Shown here piece by piece: positions 11,629-23,639 of a DNA stretch of 64,000 bases (positions are counted from its first letter, which is position 1; every line of letters begins with the position of its first letter). Below the pieces are notes generated by a model. The model was not told the origin of the DNA, did no database searches, and saw nothing but the letters and a program-made list of their open reading frames with translations. The translations under genes were made by a program, and so were the position numbers. Source of the stretch: Terfezia claveryi (taxonomy: Eukaryota; Ascomycota; Pezizomycetes; Pezizales; Pezizaceae); contig WHUX01000081.1 of assembly GCA_015179025.1 (NCBI GenBank), positions 124,001 through 188,000 of the forward strand. The letters run 5' to 3'.

Positions 11629-13298
11629 ATGATGAGCCCAGCGGACGCGTGCGGCGCGTATTCCCAGCCTCAGAACCGTTGTTGGCCGTCCCTGCTACCA
11701 GATATCATGACGGACGGTCCTTCAGAGCCTTTCTTCCACCTCCCAGATACTTTTGCCCAAGATGACCCCCGCCTACAGAATGGTGGCGACCCTGCCGCAG
11801 CGTATCCCCAGCTGCCCGCGATAACGGTGTCGTGTGGGTCTTGTGAGCGAATCTTTGGGGATTCTTCTGCATTTATGTGCGCAGTTCGGCATGCAGGAGC
11901 GATTGTTATGGAAAGCATGGTTAGCATCAAGCTAGGAGAGGTTCGAATGACGGAGGCGGTGCAAGGAGCATTTGATCAGTACTGGTGCGTACTGGCGGAA
12001 CCTGGAGTGGGCTTTTGTTGACTGATGAAAACAGTTTATATAAACCTATTCACTGCGCTAAATGCGAACATCTGGTGGGAAAGATGTACATATCCATTGC
12101 TGCTGGGGTGCCCTTATCTTTACTTAATAAGTACACGATATCCCGCACCCAAGTCCTGTTCTACACCCACGGCACCTGCATTCCCTCCCTACCGCTGGCA
12201 GAGTCGGAAGAGATCTTGCGCCAGCTTCACCCAGAACCAGACGAAGTTGCGATGAACTTGGAGAAGATAATGTCACTCCTTGTGTATCTGAGAGAAGAAC
12301 AGGACGGGATTGTAAGGGAGCTAAGAAGGGTTGGATCTAGGTGTGGAGTTGACGAAATTGATGTTGGTGGTAATAATGCGCCAATGGGCGGAGGAGAGGA
12401 TCGCGGTGAGGGATGGAGGAGAAGAGTGGATAAACTAGAAGAGGAAATGGAAAAGCTGAGGGGATTACTTGGTGACGTTGTGAACAAGGGTGGTTTATTA
12501 GGAGGGAAGGCTCTAGAACCGGATGTGACACTAGGGGAAGCTGTAAGAGATGGTGATCGAGCAAATCTGGCGAAGAGAAAGCGGATAGAGAAACCTGCGG
12601 TGGAGGTGAATAAGAGAATTGCTAAATCCCCTTCTCCAACGTTTATTCAGCAAAGGCGGGATAAATCTAGCGCAAAACCTGCGGTAGTACCACCAGTTAT
12701 AGCAAAACATGCGGTAGTACCCCGAGTCATGGCAAAACCATGGATAGTAACCCCGGTCATGAAAGCAAAGGGCAAGGAAGACGTAGTTGGGATTGAAGAA
12801 TCTGAAGCGGATGAAGGTGGCGAAGGTAGTGACAGCGAGGATGAAGGAGAGGAAGTTTCTGATTCTGAAGAAGAGGACAAAGAAGAGGGAAAGGAGGGGG
12901 AAGGAGAAGGGGAAGAGGAAGAGGAAGAGGAGGAGGAGGATGAAGGTGGAGATGAAGAGGAAGATGAAGACGAAGATGAAGACGAAGAGGAATCAGAAGA
13001 AGAAGAAGAAGAAACCCCTCCTGCCAGCGCAAAACGAAAAACGACAAAAGCCGCCCCAGCAGATGCTCAATCGAAGACGAGGGAGACAGTACAGGGAAAA
13101 ATTGATAATGGACGTGAGAAGGAAAATGAGAGAAGGGAGTGGAAGGGAAAGGAGAGGGATAGAGAAAAAGAGAAAGTAAAGCAGAAGCAGCAGGAGGAGG
13201 AGAAAGAAAGAGCAACTAGACTGCGCACTAGTTTGACCCAAGCTAATGGGAGCAAGGTAGGCTTGATTGCAAGGCGGAAGACCGCGGGGGGGAGATAA
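11629..13298 (+). CDS. Mis18/Yippee-type zinc-domain protein with acidic tail
   Basis: Likely relative of the centromere protein Mis18, which helps load CENP-A. Two exons, 11629-11984 and 12035-13298 (50-base intron with CTGAT branch site), give 539 aa. The start is the first of two adjacent ATGs. The domain pairs C69-x2-C72 (CGSC) with C126-x2-C129 (CAKC), with YKPIHCAKC...GKMY between strands and KYTI...LFYTHG at the end, which is the Mis18/Yippee pattern. The splice junction regenerates a Cys codon and brings CAKC into frame, which supports the model. Downstream are two coiled-coil-like segments (REEQDGIVRELRRVG; KLEEEMEKLRGLL), three PAVVPPVIAKHAVV-type repeats (about 12665-12765), then a long Glu/Asp run and a Lys/Glu helix. 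Another Yippee-fold family cannot be excluded. Confidence 0.68.
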
Positions 13299-13659
13299 AT
13301 ACATCTTTTTTAGTTGTACAAGAATTTTCTTGCTTCTCTTTGGTTTGCCTCCCTGTCATTGGAGAGTGAGGGTCTATGAGGCACTGGAATAGGTGGTGTG
13401 GTTAGTGAGTGGATTGTGATGAAGGTGGGATAGTAACGTAGACTGATTGGCACAAACTCTCCTTTGTGTTGTGCCATACTAGAAAGTACGTTTCTTTGCC
13501 TGGTCCTTGTTGCGCATATCGTCTTTTGAGATCGGCACCACTCCCTCCTCAAAAGGCCCCCCCCCCAAAAAAAAAAAAAAAGTCAGTCGATTGAGCCCAT
13601 GGCATAATTGGCTCGTATGAACCATCCAGCTTACCGGAGCTTGAGAAGTAGTGGAGGCG

Positions 13660-13692
13660 TGGTGGTGGTGGTGGTGGTGGTGGTGGTGGTGG
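13660..13692. repeat. (GGT)n microsatellite
   Basis: Eleven or so uninterrupted GGT triplets, read as a trinucleotide run between unique sequence on both sides. Confidence 0.9.
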
Positions 13693-14059
13693 CCTGCGGG
13701 GAAGCTAAAGAATATCTACATCTTCTGGCCCCACGGATAGTAATGTTGGTATAGATACATATATACAAGTAGATACAAGAAGTAACATCCCACCACACCA
13801 TACCATGCCATATCCCGGAACTCGAGTCTGAGTCTCCTGGTAAAACAATGGGGGGATTATTATCCATTATGGTGAATAGCATAAACTTGATTAGGAATTA
13901 TCCAGAGTCAGCATTCTTGAATTGGTTGTTCGGATGGCATTATGGGGCAACGTTGAGCTATTGAGATGATTTCTGCTGCTTCTAGGCGTATCGTTTTCAT
14001 AACTCTGGTTACCGCACTCTGGAGTGCGGTGATGGGTTCTGCGTTGCGTAAAAGTTGCG

Positions 14060-14102
14060 CCTTGGTGTCTTGACAATCAGCACAGAGGCCAAGACACCAA
14101 GG
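14060..14102. repeat. Perfect inverted repeat, 13-bp arms
   Basis: CCTTGGTGTCTTG at 14060-14072 is mirrored exactly by CAAGACACCAAGG at 14090-14102 with a 17-base spacer. It lies about 35 bases after another perfect hairpin (ACCGCACTC/GAGTGCGGT). No gene lies close enough to make it an obvious terminator; it could be the remnant of a foldback element. Confidence 0.7.
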
Positions 14103-16639
14103 AGTTGCCTAGAAATGTAACAAATACATATCAACATGTATAGATTATGAAGCGTCTCCTCACCCCAATTACAGAATAGGAGTACTAACCTTCAATGTTA
14201 AATGTTAACAGTGCATATATGTACATGAATATTTAGGTTCCTCAGTTATACAACAACCCTTTATCAAAACAAATGCCGGGACTTCATGGCCGGTTGAATG
14301 GAGAGATACTGGAACTGTCATTATTGCATACATACATCTCTAGGTTACGTACTTTACTAGCAGTTTTAAGGAATGCTCTCCCTCGTTCATATTCACAACT
14401 ATCTCTGGTTCATTACCCTGAATTGGGAACTGTAGTGCAATAGTTCCTTTGTAATATTGTATTTACGCCACCTGTGGTTTGGTTTACACCTTGAAAGGCC
14501 CTTATTCCCCTTTGGTATTACTCATTTAACCTACGATAAGCTTCTTTAGTGTAAGTGTAAGTAACTCCAAGACAGTGTAGGATTAATTGAAAAATTATGC
14601 TTAACATCAAAGTATCTCTTAAGTACTTCCAAAAACAAAAAATAGGTTTACACAAGAGACTAATACTTAAGTGAAGTCATATCCATTCAAGAGCAGCGGT
14701 TGTGTATCAGTCATCCAGGCCTTTGCAAGACCCTTCTTAAATACATTTGATATCTATATCAGTAAGGAATGTTCAGTAGTCTTGATGAGAGCTCTGGACT
14801 TAGAGTTATCTTGAATTCATGCTGACACGTTTTCAATAGGAGATGCGTAGGAATAGGGGTGGGGTGCATTAACCCTAAAGCATATGATAGCCACTTTGGA
14901 AGATAAAAGATATTCAAGCATTCTGCTTGAGTCAATGCGTCAATTTACTTCGTCGTGTCATACTGGATTTGTAATGTGTGGATACAATTTATAGGATACA
15001 CCCGAGTTACCAGAGTTCCGCTCCGATAGTCTAGTGCACTCCAAATAACTCTGATGCAGTTCTTCATAATACCCTCCTCTAGATAACCCCCTCGGATCTC
15101 TCCAACAGTGAATTATTGGATGACGAAAACTAGAACGATCTTCTTTTTCCCAAGTCGACTGTATCACAAGTACATCAAAACCAAATCATTTGACCTAGGA
15201 TATTGCTTATTGCTCCTTACATATACATAATGCCTCTTCCTCAGAAAAGGAATCAGGGGCTAGGTGCCAAATTTCGGTCACCGTCAGAACTTCTCTAATT
15301 TTCTCCAGGGCCATAGTTAAAGATAATATGAATCACAGTGCGTGACTTGTTTCCACCACGGTGGAAATTACCATGCTTGGGGGTATTATAATATAGTGGG
15401 TCTTAATTTAGACTCTGGCATCGACCGACCATGCGTTCATACAGGTAGAGGACCATTTCTCTTTGTTCTTCAGTGATTTCCTTCTAGCTGAATGTCTCGG
15501 GAACCCGTCGTATTATCTTGGTTTTACTGCCACCTTTCAGAAACGCGTGATCCTGGATGCACAATTGTCTCCCAACTACTGAACAAGAATAAGTCAGGTA
15601 ACTCATGATGCATACTCACATGTGAACGAACCAAAACTCCATATTAGGACCCCAAAAGCCACAGTATGTATCCACATCCTTGCTAAAGTTTACCTTAAGT
15701 TCCATCTAACATCTGGGATTTAGTTTGAGGATACCAACCAATCATCGAAATCTGAGGACGAAGCATCTCAACGTGGCCCCTCTAATCTGCATGGCGTAAA
15801 AACGAAAAAGAGTTTATTTTACTTAGCGTAGGTAACAATCTCCCTGATAAACAGCAGTCCTAACGAGGCGACTTCCCAGTTATTCATATATATATAACAA
15901 AGGAATTACCAAAATATCCAAGCCACTCCCTACGTCCAATTCTATTACCCTGAATTGCTACTTACATTTGACGGTTTTCTCAGATCAAGTGGATCAATTT
16001 GTCATTGTATTACACTTGTATTCTTATTTTCGAAACCCAAGCCTTTAGACATGTAACTGCTACTCTATTTTTCATAAAGGTTGAGCCCTCCTGCATTATA
16101 TATGAAAGCTGAGCGTTAAATGTAGCCCAAATTACCCTGAATAGGACATTTCTTCTTTTCATAACATCAATGAAAATATCCTTGAACAAGGCTAGGAATG
16201 CGAGATAAGAGTTGTGTAACTATAATAAGCACAGTCAGCCATAATATATAAAGCTTAAACCACATAGGCCAAATTTACAGCACCCATACAAGATAGGTAT
16301 GGTAGAAGGAATCTATACATGTACAGTACAATATAAAGCTGATCGGCAAGCTCAATCAAGAAGCAGAGACAAGAAGGAAGCCATATCCTGCGATCCAGGA
16401 TATTGATTCTACCTATCTAAATTCCGTCTCAATAAGCACATCTCCAACAATCTTAAACTTTGGAATGCTAATACCAACGCAAATATTTCCACCAGTCCTT
16501 CATACCCCAACCCTCCTCCGCCGTCCACCACTCCACCCTCGCCCCCCGCCCCAAATGCACTCCGTCGGCCCCAGCAACCGCATCTCCTCCTTCGGGACCT
16601 TCTTCGACCCACCTCCCTCAGCCCCCTACAACACCAAAA

Positions 16640-17215
16640 TCATCGGAATACAAACATGCGGATGCTGTACGCGGGGCTTTCACAAGTGGATTTCTCAGGA
16701 TGAGGAATTGACTGTAGGATATCTTCACAACACAATTATCGAAAGGCAGGTTACTAGAGGATGGAGGTGCGAATATCGGCCATTGAGGCATTCTCAGCGT
16801 TCTTCCGCTCCGTCCCAAGGTATGTCCAAAAGCAGTTCTGGTCCCTCCTCCCAGAGATTCTCAATTTGCTGCCTGTGCTTAAGAGCCAGCAAAACTTCTA
16901 AAGTGAAGAAAAATTGGCTTCCATTATCATCCGGCTTCCCTGAGTTTGCCATCCCAATTAATCCTCGACGATTGAATTTCAACCGGGAGTGGAACCTGTC
17001 GGGAAATGAAATAAACCTCCGGTGTAGAATGCTTCATCACCATGCTCAATACTCATAGGGATAAGCCGGTGAAGGATAGTACTATTGTAGTAGCCATCGA
17101 GACAGTGTTGGAGAAGGTTCCGACAGGTGGGAGAGAACATTAGTTGCCCAGAGATGGAGTTCGAGGCCGCCAGAGGCCGTGTGCAAGAGCACTGCCGCAC
17201 TGAAGGAGTGGGCCA
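16640..17215 (-). pseudogene. CWC27: Decayed CWC27-type spliceosomal cyclophilin
   Basis: On the minus strand fragments of a CWC27 peptidyl-prolyl isomerase follow one another in order but in different frames: VLLHTASGGLELHLWA, then CRNLLQHCLDGYYNSTILHRLIP, then FHSRLKFNRRGLIGMANSG, KPDDNGSQFFFTL, and later a KIxxxxxILxNPxxxxPR block like the family's post-cyclophilin motif. At least two frameshifts separate the first three blocks, the GGDPTGTG loop is missing, and the region after FFFTL no longer matches. No single frame could encode a cyclophilin. CWC27 acts in the spliceosome, so an intact copy is expected elsewhere. The ends of the pseudogene are approximate. Confidence 0.8.
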
Positions 17216-17992
17216 GTGAGGGGACCTTAAGGCGGAAGGGACCATTGTGCTTAACTAGACCACTATGGTGGCAGAGTTTTTGCGAGATATGGGAGGAGAT
17301 GTTAGATATAAGTATAGGCTAATTCCAAAGAATGAGGAAATGGCCATAGACCCTAGATATCTTTCATGAACTCAAGAATAATTATCAAAAGCTAGCCACC
17401 ATCTGGTTTTAATAACATTGGGTTCACTGGTATGTCTCTAGAGATCATGGAATTTATGTATGTATACAACACTACCAAAGGACCGAAACACCACTCCCTA
17501 CTCTTTTACCTCTCACACACAACCTCACATATAAACTCATAATTACTCACCAACCCCAAAGCAAGAGCCAAATCAAACGCAAACCAAACCCAGGAAAAGT
17601 GATTCCAGAGGCAAAGAAGGTAGGGGGAAAAAGTGAAAAAATAAAGATCCAAGTATCAGATGGGTAAGCATTTCCAGCAAGCACATAAACAAGCCAGCAA
17701 GAGAGAGGAAAAGTATATAAAAAAAAAAGGTAAAAGGATATAGTGTCAAGAAAGGCCCAAACCTCATTTGTATGTTGTATCTGCCTCTTTCATCAAAACA
17801 TAAAATCCCAGACAAATACAAAGCAAAAAAAGCCAGACATAAGTCCTGCCCCCTCGTAATATCCATGACAGGATATCGGAGTGTGCTGGTACTTTGAAAT
17901 GGTTACATACGTACGCGCCAAAATTATCCAACCTCTTAACAACCACCGATTATATCTCTCGGATTGTCTTAAACAAGTGGTATCATCAATCC

Positions 17993-19346
17993 CTAGTTAG
18001 GGCCACTATCGACGACGTTGTGATAGTCTAGAATCTCTGAGTACCTAGATTGAACGATATTAGCGGAGGCTCGGCATTAAAAAAACCCAGATACTCACAT
18101 CATAATCTTCCAGGTGTCCGTAGGTAGGTCTGCGTCATTGAAACTCCAATCAAACTTCTCCTCTGCTACTGGCTCATCGGTTGGATCATGGTATGGTGAC
18201 AGGTACCCATGTGCCAGAGCATCGGCAGCAGTGATCCGCTTCTTTGGGTCGAACACCAACATCCTCTCTAGCAGGTCAATCGCTAATGGGTCGGCTGTCT
18301 TAAATTTCTGTGAAAGCGGTACACGATCCCTCTTTGGTAAAGATTGTACGAATCTGAGCGTGTTCTCCGAACAGATGGTGTGGATAACATCATCTGGGGG
18401 GGTGCCCAGCAACTCTGTGATGATAGAGAACTGATTGACATGGTCCTTTCCGGGAAATAGCGGCTTGCCCTCCAGCATCTCTGCGAAAATACAACCTGCA
18501 CTCCAGATATCAACCTCAACGTCGTACTTCTGCCACGTCAACATGATTTCTGGCGCACGATAATATCTCGTAGAGACATATCCGGTCATTTGAGGGTCTT
18601 GGATTCTGGCCAGCCCAAAGTCGCAAATCTTGAGGTCACAGTTCTCGTTGACCAGGATGTTACTGGGCTTGAGATCTCGATGAACGACACCTGCTGAGTG
18701 GACATATTTCAATCCTCGCTAACAAGTCCAGGAATTAGTATAGGCTTCCCCGGCCAGAGCCCTCAGAGGCTTAACACACCAAAATCTGATATAAGAAGTA
18801 TTGTATAAATTGCTTCTCAAGTGGTCTGGAGGTCAAGAGCCTATGGAGGTCCGTGCCCAGAAGCTCCGTAACAAAGTAACTACGATGTATTAGCGGGGTA
18901 ATCTCCTACTAATAAGTGGGAATGGCTCACATGTCCTCCAGTGGTGAGATGAAAATATCGTTCAAGCTGATGACCTATATATGAAGTGGTTAATATCCAG
19001 AAATAGAATTCGCCTGTAATAATCACCAGGTGGGTTCTCATACATTCTCGTGTTGCAGATGTTTAAGCAGCTTCAATTCTCGGTAGGTTCGTTTTGAGAG
19101 AACTGGAGTGCCAAAGGGCTTCATAATCTTCTTGATTGCAACAGCGTGACCGGTTAATTGATCCTTTGCGGAGCTATTATCGAGAATTAGCTGAGCTGCC
19201 TCACTTTAAGCGCGGCAGAGAAAGGAGGGGTATCATTCGTACCAAACCAGTCCAAATGCACCCATTCCCACGGGCTGTAAGTCTGTATACCGACTTGTGA
19301 TCTCGAAGGTGGTCCCAAAGATCTGAGCCCGCACGAATTCCGCCAT
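17993..19346 (-). CDS. HOG1: HOG1/p38-type MAP kinase
   Basis: Terminal kinase of the high-osmolarity stress cascade. Six exons on the minus strand: 19243-19346, 19044-19173, 18931-18974, 18780-18879, 18099-18718 and 17993-18044; they sum to 1050 bases, 349 aa. The glycine loop is GMGAFGLV (27-34), the ATP lysine lies in VAIKK (49), the catalytic loop is HRDLKPSN (139-146), then DFG (159-161) and the dual-phosphorylation motif TGY (171-173), which identifies the HOG1 class. The C-terminus holds the common-docking acidic segment (DPTDEP...[15 protein letters not shown]). The last intron splits the second Met codon of IMM. The length is close to that of other fungal HOG1 proteins and nothing appears broken. 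Confidence 0.97.
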
Positions 19347-22300
19347 GTTGCGTCTTGCTCTGTCGTTAAACGAACTGGCTTACAGCAAGTAAACCAAATA
19401 TAGACCTCAGAAAAGAGGAGTGATTGGTTGCTGGAGCTGTTTGGAGCGAGGAAAGCAACGAGTGTCAGTAAGGAAAGGACTGAGGGAAAGTGAAAACGAA
19501 TTTACATGGAGTTGAGGCTTAGACTAGTTTAGCTTTGGTCCCACAGAAAGATCTGCGCAAGGAGAGGGGCTGCTTCTCCAATGTACCTACTGTAAGTGTT
19601 TCAAGAACCCCGTGAATCGCAACTACGAAGAACAACTTACCTACATACAAGTCTGCACCTAATATTATTGAGTCCCAGAGGCTTCGACACGTGTCGGGGG
19701 TAACGAAGTGGCAAAGAGAAGTGATATATTGGCCGTAGCGGGGCAGCTGCGGTAGGGAGGCTAACCGAGCTTGACAGCCGGGAAGGGAGATGGCGATGAC
19801 TCAATAACGGACCACGAACTCTACCTCATTTATTCACAACGGTCACTGTGAATGGCGAGAACTCCGAAAGTAACGGCTATAGATGGGGGGGTTAGAATTT
19901 GGGAATGGTTTTGCCGGTAGGATTGACGATAGACATTCAAATATTGATGGTGAGACAGTTAAGAGAAGCTAGGAATATATTGCTACATTGTGTCGCTACA
20001 ATATTCTCATGAGCAATGTTATCTGCGGAGGGACATGGGATTTGAGACATACTTCCATTCCAATGAAGTTGGCAGCAAAACAAGATAGCTGGCCGCTATG
20101 AACGCCCCTGAGTGTACGATATAAGTATCTAAGAACCTAGCTATTTCGAGGTATTCATAATGCTTCTTTGTAGTAGATGTATTATTATTAGCCAGACTGT
20201 ATCCTAATTCCGGCACGGTCCGGCAGATGTACTGTACATCCCATTTGGTACTGCAGGTAGGGAGACCAATGAACCTGCCCGGTAAGGTGGATGGACATAC
20301 CTACGGTAGCTACAGTACATGAGTGCTCCAGAACTGTATGTACCTAAGTTAAGTACTCATCGCTCATGGGCTACCTAGAGGGGTTTGTATTTATGTACAG
20401 ACCCTAGACAAAAGTCTTCACAATACTCCGGAATCACTGCCCTCTGTAAACACCTGTAGAATTGCATTTACCTTATGAATTAGAAGACGCTATCTTGGAT
20501 TGAGTTTAAGCTTTCTAGCGATTCATAGATGTGAGAAATACGGCTATTCTCTACACAGTTTAGCACCCTCTTGCACCCCTTTTCTCGAAATGACTTCCAT
20601 TCTACAAACAACTTTGTCTACCTACGGTACAGCAAAGCATCGCAAAGTAGAGACTGTATACCTTTCTCTTGAATTAAAATCCTTTTTTAGGCTGGCAAAA
20701 CTTGGGTTTTAACATTTTTCACAATAAAGCCGCTTTTGTTGTTGAGTTCAGAAGACTACTCGCAGGCTATTCGATAGTTGATCTGAAGTTCGATCTTGTC
20801 TGTTAGCAGTTGCTATCGATTCTCGAGCACTACTAATCAAAACCTAAGCTTCAAAGTCGCCAGGCTAAGCGCGAGTATGTTGCTTTTGTGTAGGTATACT
20901 ATAGTACCGGTACCGCGACACCACACCCCTTCATGGCTGTGCTGCCACACGGGCACTGACGACCTTCACCCACCATCATCATTGTGCATGACACTGTAAC
21001 CAATGCGGGGGATCTGCAAACGATGACCTCATAATATGCCAGCTAAATACTTGCGACAAGTGGTAGGGAAAAGAATTCCGATGGAAGGGGATGGATAAAT
21101 GGAATAGCAGATTAGAGTCAGCTGGCGAACCAGACTAGGATAGCAGTATATACATGTTAAGGCCTAGATTCACCTGCCAATGGGCTGTGACTAGTCTAGG
21201 GTATGGCCGGTCTTGCCGAAAGATGTGCCCGTGAACGTTTGATTTATTCGTGACATCTATTAGACACATATGTAAACATCATCTGATACTACCTTACCAC
21301 ATGGCGTGCATTTGTATTGCATCGGGAAACTGCTTATTCAGCGGCTTCACTATTCGTCATATTCATGTTGTAGACATTTTCCTAGCTACAGCTACAGAAA
21401 CGTCATGACTCCAAGGCTCATCTTTGCACTATGACTTGACCAAAGCACCACAATTTGATAGATCTCTTGAAATACCTCTTATTGTAGCCCCATACGCATG
21501 GTATATACATAAGTTATCAGACAAGGCGTCGGAATTGACACTTTTTTTTCTTTTCGGGTTGATCATTAAAGCAGAAAATATGTAGAAGACCTTCATAGCC
21601 TTCCTAGTCTCGAGAGACTTCTCACTCGGCGGGTTACCCTCAACTTAAGTTGATATATTTCGCCAAAAACTACCTCATACACTGCTTTCGTGGGCTGCCT
21701 TCGTAGGTAGGTGCCCATGCTAACCACCTGTGCCTCTTACGTCGAAAACTTCTGTAGCCCATAGATAGTCTGGTCGTGAATAGAAGTCTTATGTTTCGAT
21801 CCACCTCTCACCCTGTCATGCCTCCTTTTCCACCCAGTTTTGCTAGGCTCCAATTTCACAGCATGAGTTTAAATAACCAATCACCGCTGCTTTATTATTG
21901 GCTCGGTCAGAATATCAACAACATTATGTAGATTGTTGTAATCAATCCTATGCCCTAGTCCTGCAAGAGACCTTCTCTATCTATATCCCGCTGTACATGC
22001 TCCACTCTTATTTACTTCTCAATTTATTGAATTGGGTTCATGGACAGAACAGATGTAATAGCCCTGATTGGGAGGCAGTCATATGAGAACGGGGCTTGCC
22101 AAATAGACCACAATAATGCTCCGAGGAACAGAGTCAGCGCGTCCTTATAAGAGGAATTTAGCGTGGGAATTCCGAGGCCACTGTAACCTCGAGCAATGCT
22201 TTGTTCCTTTGGTAGAGGAATGAAAGTGATCTGATTCTCGATGTCTGCCAGGACAAAGGCTGAATCTTGGTTTTTTATAGAAACAGATAAGGAGCAAGAT

Positions 22301-22864
22301 TCTGTCTTTTAAGCCCGAGAGAGATAGATGGAGCCCGGTGCTTATAGGTACTAGTGCCAGGACACCATAACATCCCAAACTGACTACCGGTGTAAAAACA
22401 GAGTAATTGTCGAGTTAAAGCGTCAGTATTAATGGCTTCCATGACCCCTTCCTTCAATCAATTGGGCTTTGCTACTATTATATACAATTGTAATGGTCCG
22501 ACCCACACGTCGATAGTAGAGACTCAACTCTTTGTTTCAAAAGCTAGCCCTTCACCATGCTTTTGTGCCAGCTCATAAAAGCGCCTACTCACCTTTCCTC
22601 GGCCAACAATCACTTATCTCGTCCCGCAACACCCAAGCTGCTCTAACCCCGGGGTGCCCTCGAGGCTGCTTAACACGCCTAGCTGTAGCCTTGAGCCTAG
22701 CTGATCTTATTCCGACATACTATACCCCTAATGCTGCTGTGTTGTGCAAACTTCCTTTTGGTATCTAGTCTCAGTCTTCTTCGCTGGTGGCGTTGACCAA
22801 ATCGACTGCTGAAACTCCTTTGCCCACGTCCGAACCTATACCACCTCAGCCCCAATCCTCTCCC
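19347..22864. other. Long intergenic region
   Basis: Holds the HOG1 promoter at its left end. Otherwise only short frames are present and none resembles a known protein. TACCGGTA palindromes occur near 20905, and the sequence ACCGGTGTAAAAA appears near 22386 and again (reading ACCGGTGTAAAAATATTC) near 22910. Confidence 0.5.
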
Positions 22865-23274
22865 TTAAAGTGCCCACAAAATACAATTTAGGCCTCTACT
22901 AACCGGTGTAAAAATATTCGTGTCCGTCGTCGACGGCATATAAAAAATCCCGTAAACCAGTACAACTAAAGCCCTCACATCAGCCCTACATCTCCTCCTG
23001 CATCTCCACCTCAGTCCATAACTGGAAACTGACAAGCAGCTGTGCTCCATTGCCCAATCCTCACCGCCTGGTGAAGCCTCGGTCTGGCGAATTTGAGCTT
23101 CATCCGCCGCCGAAAGCGGCGCTCAAGTGAAAATCTGTGCTTGGGGGTGAGCTTGGAGAAATCAGGCGGCCAGGGCTTGTGGGCTTTGTATATTGATTGG
23201 TGTAGCTGGGCGAGAGTGGGCAACATTGAGGCTGGATGAGATGTAGAAGGCGATCGACCTGTAAGCGCAATCAT
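22865..23274 (-). other. Small gene or pseudogene, frame break
   Basis: An ATG at 23274 opens a frame with SKLTPKHRFSLERRFRRRMK followed by LKFARPRL, which has the look of a conserved small fungal mitochondrial-type protein (basic helix then a hydrophobic segment). The expected hydrophobic segment (ALVVLVYGIFYMP) does occur just downstream but in the next frame, ending at the stop at 22865-22867. I could not find a splice that joins the two frames cleanly, so this is either a gene with an intron I have misplaced or a decayed copy. Function unknown. Confidence 0.3.
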
Positions 23275-23639
23275 TATTGGAGGATATGGCGTACTAGCTT
23301 GACACAGTGTTTATCACGTGCTTTGCCTCTATGAACTAATTTTGTTTGTTTACCTTATCTATTTCCGCACATGAACGAAGGAATAAATAAATAATGCCAC
23401 ACTACTAAAATGTATTCCTCCCGCCGAACCCAAGCCGATATTTTTTACGTTGCCACTTCAATGCCATTTCCTCCCATAATAAACATAATATATATGCAGA
23501 ACCAGAAAATGAAATCCAGTTAGAACATCGTACCACCGCATTTACCCAAATTACTAAATAATCATACCACATATTCGTACAGTCCTTTCCCATTGTTAAG
23601 ACCCCAATGGCCTCTACAAATTCCCCAAAAACCCTTCTC

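Larger units (their letters stand above)
13299..16620. other. Long intergenic region
   Basis: No supportable gene. It contains a GGT microsatellite (13660-13692), a poly-C/poly-A junction near 13556-13581, a perfect short hairpin ACCGCACTC/GAGTGCGGT near 14010-14029 and a longer hairpin at 14060-14102. The rest is AT-rich with only short frames. Confidence 0.5.

Noticed and set aside
12757..13215. Leu/Pro-rich open frame on the minus strand
   Set aside because: Antisense of the acidic/basic tail of the Mis18-like gene; the composition is what GAA/GAG repeats give when read backwards.
16465..17058. 197-codon plus-strand frame
   Set aside because: Overlaps the CWC27 pseudogene on the opposite strand and has no match to a known protein.
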